Of a DNA stretch of 14,523 nt, positions 9,248 to 14,523 are shown piece after piece (position 1 is the stretch's first letter; every line of letters starts with the position of its first letter). Below the pieces are notes generated by a model. It was given only the letters and a program-made list of their open reading frames with translations. It was not told the origin of the DNA and made no database searches. This DNA is from Ettlia oleoabundans. Taxonomy: Eukaryota; Chlorophyta; Chlorophyceae; Chlamydomonadales. Where the stretch lies: positions 1 to 14,523 of the forward strand of contig JAAMXP010000074.1 in NCBI GenBank assembly GCA_019693395.1, in the 5' to 3' direction. Made by a program: the position numbers and the translations under genes.

Positions 9248-9437
9248 ATGCAACAGGCAAAGCAAGCAAAGCAGGCGATGCAGGCACAGCAGCAGCAAAG
9301 TGGCAGTGACAGCGGCAGCAGCGGCGGCGGCGGCCTCATGGCTCGGCTTAAAACACTGGGTTCAGCTCTGGGCCTGTTTGGGGCCACACCTACCAAGGAA
9401 GACGAGCAGCCGCCGCCGCCCTCATCGCCGCCCCACA
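9248..9437 (+). CDS. possible exon, Gln/Gly/Pro-rich with an amphipathic segment
   Basis: An open frame gives a Gln/Ala/Lys-rich start, a Ser/Gly linker, the non-repetitive segment ARLKTLGSALGLFGATPTKE and a Pro-rich end. It is followed by a CCACAG|GTGTAT donor at about 9437 that leads into a GTGCG microsatellite. The ATG at 9248 sits after a stop and may not be a real start. I do not recognise it. The microsatellite after the donor is consistent with an intron. Confidence 0.25.
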
Positions 9438-9537
9438 GGTGTATGCGTGCGCATGCGTGCGTGCGTGCGTGCGTGCGTGGGTTCGTGCGTGCGTCAATGC
9501 GTGCGTGTGTGTGTGCGTGTGCGTGTGCGTATGTGTA
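9438..9537 (+). repeat. GTGCG/GT microsatellite
   Basis: About 100 bp of alternating purine-pyrimidine sequence made of TGCG and TG units, interrupted by GGGTTCG and CAATG. The alternating pattern could adopt Z-DNA. It probably lies in an intron or intergenic DNA. Confidence 0.9.
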
Positions 9538-9700
9538 CCTTGTGAAGCCTTACTTTTCAGGCAGGGTGTATAAAACCATCTGAATGCTGCTTAGTGCAAG
9601 CGTACCAGCGGTCACCCTTAAGGTAGGAATCTCAAGAAGCTTTGTGAAACAGCTGTCACACACCCTCCACAACTTCTGGTGCGCTCCGTTTCTTTTCATG
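9538..9700. other. non-coding stretch with one TATA-like motif
   Basis: No coding signal. TATAAAA at 9569-9575 is the only promoter-like motif and lies upstream of the possible GT14 fragment. A single match of this length is weak evidence. Confidence 0.2.
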
Positions 9701-9714
9701 TTCCTTGAAGGGCC

Positions 9715-10156
9715 GTGCTGAAGGCGCCGCGAGTGGAGGAGCGCAGCGGCGACACGTGCGCACAGGCAAGGCCCCACACTGGCTGCCGCTGTTTGCTAGC
9801 CGGCGTGTGTATGCTGGCCTTCTTTCTCGCCACCCGCCTTGTTCTCGCTCAAGGTTTTGCAAGCCTTGGTGGCATCCCCAGGGCAGGAGTAGCATGTGCC
9901 TGCAACAGCAGTACCATGACCAGTGCCCAGCACAGTACCAAAGGGTAGTAGCGCCCACCCCCCACGTCCGCCTGTGCCAGATTCCTATCCCCACCCGAAC
10001 CTTCCCACCTCGTGCTGGCACCATGGCCACCACTTCCCACCTCCTCCCGCCTCATTGCACCTTCCCACCAGCTTCATTCCGGCTTCCACCCAGCTGCAAG
10101 CCCTGGGAATGCCCAAGGTGGCGCTGCTGTTCCTTACTCGAGGCGAGCTGTACCAC
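9715..10156 (+). pseudogene. possible 5' part of a GT14 (core-2/I-branching-type) glycosyltransferase gene
   Basis: Two pieces are visible. A frame from 9715 encodes a hydrophobic stretch, LAGVCMLAFFLATRLVLAQ (about 9793-9850), which could be the signal anchor of a type II Golgi protein. After an acceptor-like CACCCAG at 10093, a phase 0 segment reads LQALGMPKVALLFLTRGELY. That resembles the opening beta strand of plant DUF266/GT14 proteins (PKVAFLFLTRGPLP). Directly after ELYH the sequence becomes AT-rich and unrelated, so the domain is cut after about 20 residues. The intron joining the two pieces is not fixed; phases do not match with the simplest donor. The family call rests on one short motif. 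Confidence 0.35.
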
Positions 10157-10247
10157 AAAATTTTAGCCAACAACAAATTAGGTAGTGTAGCTTTAAGAAT
10201 TGAAGAAACTCCAATTAGACAAAGGAATAATAATCTTAAAACTTTTC
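10157..10247 (+). other. AT-rich insert, candidate organelle-DNA insertion
   Basis: About 90 bp with roughly a quarter G+C by hand count, inside DNA well above half G+C, with sharp edges. The + frame is open with A/T-ending codons (TTA, GGT, AGT, GTA, AGA, ATT, GAA, ACT), giving LGSVALRIEETPIRQRNNNL. This is typical of algal plastid or mitochondrial genes. I could not name the source gene. Confidence 0.45.
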
Positions 10248-10261
10248 ACGTGGCACAGATG

Positions 10262-10490
10262 GTTTGAGGCAGGTGGGTGGATGTTTGTGGGTGGGTGATG
10301 GTGCGTGTTTTGTGATTGGGTGGGTCGGTTGTTGGGCGGGTGGTATGGTTGTTGGGTGGGTGTGGGTGTGTGGGTGTGTCGTGGTGGTGGTGCATGTGAG
10401 AGGGTGGTGTTGTGTTTGGTTGACGTCGTAAGTGGGGGTGATGTGCGTCTGGTTGGTGCGGCAAAGATAGGGGAAGGGGGGGGGGTCCCC
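10262..10490 (+). repeat. TGGG/GTGG-rich low-complexity tract with G-quadruplex motif
   Basis: This is a strand-asymmetric G/T-rich tract made of GGGTGGGT, TTGTTGGG and GTGGTGGT pieces, ending near a long G run at about 10478. At 10354-10374 four GGG runs are separated by loops of 1, 3 and 5 bases, the canonical quadruplex pattern. Open frames on both strands here are composition artefacts (Gly/Val/Trp or His/Pro/Thr). Confidence 0.8.
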
Positions 10491-10590
10491 GCTGCCGGCC
10501 CCTTCAAAGTCTAAGTTTTCCTGCACAGTCCCATGCACACCCTCGCCCCTCCCCCCAACCTGTGATAAACCCCTGCTTGCAGCCCAAGAC

Positions 10591-10900
10591 ATGCTGCCAG
10601 TTAAGCAGCTGCACGCAGCGGCGTGCCAGCCATCACACACCCGTACACCTGCGGGCCCACAGCAGCAGCAGCAGGCGGAGCAGGAGAGACGGGAGCTGCA
10701 ACATCAGCCATCCTCACGGCAGCAACCGCCCCCACAAGAGAGGCAGCAGCAGCAGCAGCTGGCAGGCAGCCTTTCCGGGTCCCCAGTGCAAGAATCTGGG
10801 GATACTGGACTGCTGCAGACCCAAGGACTGGGACTGGGGGGCCCCTTGGCGGCGGCAGCGGAGGCATGTGGTGCCACATGGTCAGCCCTGCTGACGGGTG
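10591..10900 (+). CDS. Gln-rich exon candidate, function unknown
   Basis: An acceptor-like CCCCTGCTTGCAG ends at 10582. The following open frame reads MLPVKQLHAAACQPSHTRTP, then Gln/Glu-rich runs from CAG repeats (QQQQQAEQERRELQHQPSS), then GDTGLLQTQGLGLGGPLAAA to a stop at 10924-10926. It may pair with the short terminal exon at 11024-11077. There is no recognisable domain, and CAG-repeat composition makes chance open frames likely. Confidence 0.3.
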
Positions 10901-10913
10901 AACCCGTCTGTTA

Positions 10914-10950
10914 CAAACGGGCATAGCCGTTTGAAAGCTATGCCCGTTTG
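10914..10950 (+). repeat. perfect 14-bp inverted repeat with 9-nt loop
   Basis: CAAACGGGCATAGC at 10914-10927 pairs exactly with GCTATGCCCGTTTG at 10937-10950. The loop is CGTTTGAAA. It lies just after the Gln-rich exon candidate. It could be a hairpin in RNA or a remnant of a small inverted-repeat element; no terminator T-run follows. Confidence 0.85.
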
Positions 10951-11023
10951 GTAAAGGTGTGCATCGTGAGTGATGAACTTTCTTTTTATTCTTTTTATGT
11001 GTCTTTGGTGGACATGGTTGCAG

Positions 11024-11077
11024 GTCAGCCGCGTGAGCGGTGGGCTGCTGTGGCGCCTTGTGCGGCCCTGGGCATGA
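11024..11077 (+). CDS. possible short terminal exon
   Basis: After a T-rich tract and the acceptor GGTTGCAG, a phase 0 frame of 17 codons (VSRVSGGLLWRLVRPWA) ends in TGA at 11075-11077. The first bases (GTCAGCCGCGTG) closely resemble the start of the exon candidate at 8730 (GTCAGCCGTGTG), so the two may be related ends of duplicated or alternative exons. It is too short to identify. Confidence 0.25.
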   Translation, partial: VSRVSGGLLWRLVRPWA

Positions 11078-11088
11078 GGTGAGCCGCT

Positions 11089-11274
11089 TCACCTCGTGTT
11101 ACTTGACGGAATAACCGAAGGAAAAAATTTAGGACCGTATGCTTGAAAGTTCTTGTAGATATCAGCTGCCTGCGAGCTCAGAGGGAAACCTTGGGCCACG
11201 GTGTCACAGCAGCTTGGCTTGCATAGAAGCACCTTCCAATTCATCATGGCTGTTCCACAAACTTGACAAGGCAT
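11089..11274 (-). CDS. short hypothetical ORF, 61 residues
   Basis: The frame starts at ATG 11272-11274 and ends at TGA 11089-11091. It has balanced composition and a Cys-rich start (MPCQVCGTAMMNWKVLLCKP) with a CxxC pair, then DIYKNFQAYGPKFFPSVIP. It is less GC-rich than its neighbours. A stop lies 12 nt upstream of the ATG. Its composition is unlike the shadow frames around it, so it may be an exon or gene fragment. I do not recognise the family. Confidence 0.25.
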   Translation of the reverse strand: MPCQVCGTAMMNWKVLLCKPSCCDTVAQGFPLSSQAADIYKNFQAYGPKFFPSVIPSSNTR

Positions 11275-11279
11275 ATGGG

Positions 11280-11370
11280 TCAGTCAATGAAAAAAATAAT
11301 AACGATGCATAGTAAGTTTAGGTACTAGAAATAAAAACATAGTATAATGCATAATAGAATGCTTGTCATG
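11280..11370. other. AT-rich intergenic stretch
   Basis: About 90 bp rich in A/T (AAAAAAATAATAA, TAGAAATAAAAACATAGTATAA) with GCATGCAT palindromes. It has no open frame of note. It separates the short minus-strand ORF from CAG/GCGG-rich sequence. Confidence 0.6.
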
Positions 11371-11753
11371 CATGCATTGTGTTTCGCTGACGCAGAGCCG
11401 CCACCGCCCCATCCAGAGGCGGCGGCAGCGGCAGCGGCGGAGCACCTTGCATCGTCGTCATGCCTGACCAGCAGGCAAGCTGCTGCACTTGTACAAGAAT
11501 TGTGCCGTACGCGCTTTGTAGTAGGGCTGAACATGCACCGCAATCGTACTGCAACTGCACTGCAAGTGTACTGCATGTGTACTGCACTCCAACCGTGCTA
11601 AGGCCTACAATGCAGCTGTCGTGCAACACAGCCTGTTGCTGCTGCTGACCCTGTTTTGTCGGTACATGACCAGCCTGCTGACCCTGCTTTACACCACCAT
11701 CCGCTCCCCATTATCCCACCAAACCATCCAGAGCAGTACCTCCAGTACCGCAC
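11371..11753. other. no supported gene; GCGGCAG-rich sequence and CTGCA-rich short repeats
   Basis: A GGCGGCGGCAGCGGCAGCGG run (about 11419-11442) is followed by imperfect GTACTGCA/ACTGCA repeats (about 11544-11588). The + frame carries a poly-Ala run followed by SRQAAALVQELCRTRFVVGL, which looks almost protein-like but has no recognisable family. No further MTR4 exon follows on the minus strand here, although one would be expected if the gene were whole. Confidence 0.4.
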
Positions 11754-12509
11754 CTGAAGCTGCCCCTGCTGTCCACCACCAGGAATATTCCATCGCCGCC
11801 GACGGGGAAGATGTACTGCTCAAGCGGGGTGGGCCGATAGTCTGCATGCGTCCAGGGTGGGTCGGGGGTGGGGTGGTGGTATGGTGTGGTGCAGAGTGCA
11901 TGCGTGCATGCGTGCGTGGTTTTGGGTGTGCGTGTGTGGGGGGCCTGGCCAGGTATGCAGACAGCGCAGGTACAAGGGAAACATTTTACGGCGAGAAAAG
12001 GTTTACGGCCATAATGTGGCCTGCTGCATTGCATGATGTAAGAGCAGCTATGCCCCAGGAACCCCGCCCCTGACCCTCAATAAAAAAGCAGGGGAAAAAG
12101 AGCAAGAATTCCCTCAGGGAAACGAGAAGAACACAACCACGACCCACCCGTGTACACAACGTGACATGGGCTGCCGTGCGTCTTCGCCACCCAGTCCGCA
12201 AGCTCGCGGGCGTTTGGGATGGTGGCTGACAAGAAGGCAAAGCGAGCCGACTTGGCTAGGATGATGCTTTCCTCTCATACCACTCCACGCTCCTTGTCCC
12301 TGCAGGGAAGAAAGGAGGGGCAGGTTCAGGATATGGTGAGGTGGGCGAGAAACTGGCGGGAGGCTCCACCTGTCCATTATGATGGGGCAAGCGCTGTGCA
12401 GTGCATTAACCATCAATCTGTGTCAAACAGCAACTTTTCCAATTTACCCTGCCAACCAAATTGGACAATCTTAGCAGGTTGTCGAGCCCCCCCACCCACC
12501 CCTCCAAAA

Positions 12510-12560
12510 AACACACACACACACACACGCACGCACGCACGCACGCACGTCGCGCACGCG
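12510..12560. repeat. (CA)n/(CGCA)n microsatellite in the MTR4 fragment intron
   Basis: A run of AC dinucleotides passes into ACGC units, then CGCG-rich sequence. It lies within the intron between the DEVH and SAT exons (12300-12740). Its minus-strand complement has the same GTGCG flavour as the tracts at 9438 and 11900. Confidence 0.9.
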
Positions 12561-12636
12561 CGCCATCAGTGCCCATTGCACACCCACACACTCACCGCAG
12601 GTGATGCGAAGAAAAAGCAAGGAGCGCCAGCTGTCG

Positions 12637-12657
12637 CAGCAGCAGCAGCAGCAGCAG
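12637..12657. repeat. (CAG)7 trinucleotide run
   Basis: Seven perfect CAG units, followed by TACCACCACC. It is intronic with respect to the MTR4 fragment, so it is not expected to encode a Gln or Ala tract. Confidence 0.9.
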
Positions 12658-12932
12658 TACCACCACCAGTATCGCCACCACGCAACGACCTCTTCGCATT
12701 CTATACCCATTCCTGTCATTCAATCCACCCATCAGCCCACCTGAGATAATGTACTTCATCATACACGATGAGGGACAGCTGCCGCACCACCTCCGATCCG
12801 CGGTACAGCATGGACCTCAGAATCTCTGTGGTCATGACCAGGCAGGAGGCGTTGGGGTTGATGTTCACATCACCTGCGGGGCAGGGTTGTGAGGAGGGAG
12901 GCATGAAAGGGGGGTGGGTGGGGGTGGGGAAA

Positions 12933-12975
12933 CAGGCAGGAGGCGTTTGGGTTGATGTTCACGTCCCCTGCAAGG
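12933..12975 (-). repeat. partial duplicate of the MTR4 DEVH exon start
   Basis: The segment repeats 12839-12882 at a 94-bp offset: CAGGCAGGAGGCGTTTGGGTT here against CAGGCAGGAGGCGTTGGGGTT there. On the minus strand it keeps an acceptor (CCTTGCAG) and the codons for [12 protein letters not shown] before breaking off. It is a tandem partial exon duplication 5' of the full exon. Confidence 0.8.
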
Positions 12976-13189
12976 GACAACAAAGTGCAGAGTCACAGGA
13001 CGCTCAAATAGAACAACGCAATAGTGCCAGCAAAAACAGCAAGGGCAGCAATAGTGACAGTTGTCAACAACAAGGGAAGCAATAATGCCAGTTGACCTCA
13101 CTCGCAAAGAGCGTGCCCTAATCAGGAAAAGATATAACATAAAACAAAGGGGAGAAACAGGAAACACTCTTCCGAGCAGTACCAACTGT
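12976..13189. other. no gene seen; Asn/Ser/Gln-type imperfect repeats
   Basis: A-rich sequence with three imperfect GCAATAGTG(C/A)CAG copies (near 13018, 13051 and 13079). No MTR4 exon continues here and no homology to the mTERF unit is visible. It bridges the truncation edge of copy D and the MTR4 fragment. Confidence 0.5.
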
Positions 13190-14041
13190 CATGGGGACTC
13201 AGCTGCTTGTGGCATTGTTTCAAAACAGCGGGCCGCCTCTGCCGCTGTCAGCCCGCTGTCACCGTCTGCGTGCATCAGCTGGTGGAACTGCTGTGCTGCC
13301 CGCTCCTCTGGCGGCCAGCTGAACAGCCGTGGACAACGCACAAAAAGCTGCTCCAGCTTAGCTTGCAGCAGGCCTAGGCCCCGCATGTAATCTAGTACTG
13401 CTACCGCATTACGCAGCAATGCTTCCTGCCGCACAACTGCTAAGTCATCCAGGCTCGTGCGCAGTTTGACTGGATCGCCACCCTCCAGGCCTAAGCTCTG
13501 CAGCAGCTGCACAGGATCATAGGCCGGCGCTTCACTCTTTGGCCTGCCCCGCCGTTGGGTTTGTAGCTGCGGGGACGAGCTGGTTGTAAGGCTGCCATTC
13601 CCGACATTGCTACAGTCGTCCCCCTCACTGCTGCTGCCAGTGGGGTCAATGGCGGCCTGCACCCAGAGAACATAGGGTGCGTACAAAAGCGTGACCATGC
13701 TGTGCCCTGCTTCGACTGCCACATGTGCATGCAGAAACTCCCAACCAGCAGGATGGCGCCAGAAGGCAACGTGGCCGCACCTGTGGCAACGCCAAGCTTG
13801 AGATTAGCCGTCCACCCCAGCCTGACAGCACTGCTGAGCCTTGCTGCAGCGGTGCGCCAGGTTGGGCCGCCATAATCGCTGGCAATGTCCCCTCCTCTCC
13901 CAGCCGAATGCGATATACCGGTGCCCTGATCTCGCCTCCAATATCTGTGCTGCAGCCTTGCAACACAGCTGTGGACAGCGAGCGTGCCGCTTTTGGACCC
14001 AAGCTCCAGGACAGCGCGCGGATCAGGGTTTGCGGTTTCAT
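13190..14041 (-). pseudogene. copy D: inverted, 3'-truncated mTERF-like gene (exon 1 14041-13781; exon 2 13656-13190)
   Basis: Exon 1 has 87 codons from ATG 14039-14041 (MKPQTLIRALSWSLGPKAAR), matching copy B. Intron 1 (13780-13657) is 124 nt with the same sites. Exon 2 carries SSEGDDCSNVGN, QRRGRPKSEAP, LLQAKLEQLFVRCPRLFSWP and GLTAAEAARCF. Similarity to copy B ends right after AAESP, near 13191, where a TGA appears and the sequence becomes unrelated. Thus about two thirds of the protein is lost. What remains has no frame break, so the reading frame is open up to the truncation. A transcript would give roughly 240 residues: the N-terminus plus the first mTERF-type repeats. Whether it is expressed cannot be told. 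Confidence 0.75.
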
Positions 14042-14225
14042 CGTGCTGCGCTCAGTGTACGATGACGCTCAACTAGCCGGTCGTTAGCCGTCGAATAGCC
14101 CGGGAGCAGCCGCCCTCGCTCGGCCGGCCTAAAGTTTGCGAGGGCAGGCCGGGATGCACGCGGCGCTGCGATAAGGCCGTGGCGTGCATGTCAAATGCTC
14201 AGAATGTCGGCTGATGGCCTTTTCG
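14042..14225 (-). repeat. upstream block of copy D, homologous to array spacers
   Basis: Read on the minus strand, CGCAAACTTTAGGCCGGCCG, GCTCCCGGGCTAT and GCGCAGCACGATGA match the sequence upstream of copies B and C. The match runs back to the block ATGCACGCCA, where copy B has GCATGCACGCCAATG. It ends abruptly against the exon 2 fragment of copy E. Confidence 0.7.
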
Positions 14226-14480
14226 AAAGCCGCTAGTTCGCTCTTCTGGCGGCCAGCTGAACAGCTGTGGACAATGCACAAACAGCTGCTCCAGGGTAGC
14301 CTGCCGCAGGCCTAGGCCCCGTAAGTAATCTAGTACTGCTACCGCATGATGCAGCAGTGGTTCCTGCCGCACAACTGCTATATCACGCATGCTCCTGCAC
14401 AATCTGGCTGGATCGCAACCCGCAAGGCCTAAGCTCTGCAGCAGATGCACAGGGTCACATGTTGCGTGCTGATTTGGCAC
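14224..14480 (-). pseudogene. copy E: exon 2 fragment of an mTERF-like gene
   Basis: The minus-strand frame reads CDPVHLLQSLGLAGCDPARL, LLHHAVAVLDYLRGLGL and QATLEQLFVHCPQLFSWPPEE. It matches residues about 133-205 of copy B and aligns best with copies C and D. After PPEER the sequence switches directly into the upstream block of copy D. Upstream, near the window edge, the RRGRPK region is replaced by unrelated sequence, so homology fades at about 14475. It is a short internal fragment with no start, and it may continue beyond the window. Confidence 0.7.
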
Positions 14481-14523
14481 CTCGCCGGATCGGGAAAGTC
14501 GCCTGCGGCGCGATTTTTTTGCG

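Larger units (their letters stand above)
11754..12873 (-). pseudogene. MTR4-type exosome RNA helicase fragment (exons 12873-12741, 12299-12148, 11841-11754)
   Basis: Three minus-strand exons join in correct phase and give about 124 residues of the Ski2-like DExH helicase MTR4. Exon i: [18 protein letters not shown], then [10 protein letters not shown] and DEVH (motif II). Exon ii: DKERGVV, then EESIIL, FAFLSATIPNA (motif III SAT), ADWVAKTHGSPCHVVYT. Exon iii: DYRPTPLEQYIFPVGGDGI and FLVVDSRGSF. MTR4 unwinds RNA for the nuclear exosome. In exon ii the conserved Trp of ERGVVWEES is TGA (minus-strand codon near 12276). The helicase Walker A region upstream and everything after the FLVVD segment are absent, so this is a nonsense-bearing internal fragment. 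Codons, splice sites and introns are otherwise well kept, which suggests a recent genomic (not retro-) duplication. Confidence 0.85.

Noticed and set aside
9569..9575. TATAAAA as a promoter
   Set aside because: A single short match with no defined transcript downstream; not called as a promoter.
10236..10640. Minus-strand His/Pro/Thr-rich ORFs
   Set aside because: They are the complement of a G/T-rich repeat tract; open because of composition only.
11347..11601. + strand ORF with a poly-Ala run and SRQAAALVQELCRTRF
   Set aside because: It starts in AT-rich sequence, ends in CTGCA repeats and has no recognised family. It was kept only as a note in the non-coding entry.
11621..12073. + strand ORF of 150 residues
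   Set aside because: It is antisense to the MTR4 exon at 11754-11841, and the rest is low-complexity GTGCG sequence.
12270..12280. TGA in the MTR4 fragment as selenocysteine or a reassigned codon
   Set aside because: The position is a conserved Trp, nearby genes end in TGA, and the gene is a fragment; nonsense mutation is simpler.

Overview
The window looks like nuclear DNA of a green alga, most likely a chlorophycean. Support: GC-rich sequence, short GT-AG introns, Ala/Gln/Gly-rich low complexity with CAG and GTGCG-type microsatellites, organelle-type helical-repeat proteins and a Ty3/gypsy fragment. The clade is an inference; no species-level marker is visible. Much of the window is broken gene copies; only one gene reads intact from start to stop.

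Layout. (1) 1-750: the last two exons of an unrecognised + strand gene, then about 0.8 kb without a convincing gene. (2) 1590-7183: a head-to-tail array of a three-exon gene for an mTERF-like (mitochondrial transcription termination factor-like) helical-repeat protein. Copy A (1590-2141) is a 3' relic. Copy B (2633-4798) is intact and predicts 612 residues. Copy C (5288-7183) has two frame breaks and ends in a retrotransposon. The B and C start codons are 2,655 bp apart, and the spacers are duplicated too. (3) 7184-8570: a decayed Ty3/gypsy pol fragment (aspartic protease plus reverse transcriptase; no RNase H, integrase or LTR seen). (4) 8570-11080: low-complexity exon candidates, minisatellites, a possible glycosyltransferase (GT14/core-2) start exon cut by about 90 bp of AT-rich, organelle-like DNA, and a strong hairpin. 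(5) 11754-12873, minus strand: three consecutive exons of an MTR4-type exosome RNA helicase, with a conserved Trp codon changed to TGA and part of an exon duplicated. (6) 13190-14480, minus strand: mTERF-like copies D (3' truncated) and E (exon 2 fragment), inverted relative to A-C.

How it fits together. The five mTERF-like copies share exon structure, splice phases, upstream blocks and divergent protein sequence, as expected of a birth-and-death family of organelle-targeted nucleic-acid-binding proteins. Copy B has a basic, Ser/Ala-rich N-terminus (possible transit peptide), an AT-hook-like RRGRPK motif, several mTERF-type repeats and a distinctive C-terminal tail. The MTR4, GT14, retroelement and organelle-like pieces suggest a rearrangement-prone region. 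The cluster itself is the best candidate for an undescribed system: a local mTERF-like array comparable in organisation to restorer-of-fertility-type families in plants. This is inference and no function has been shown.
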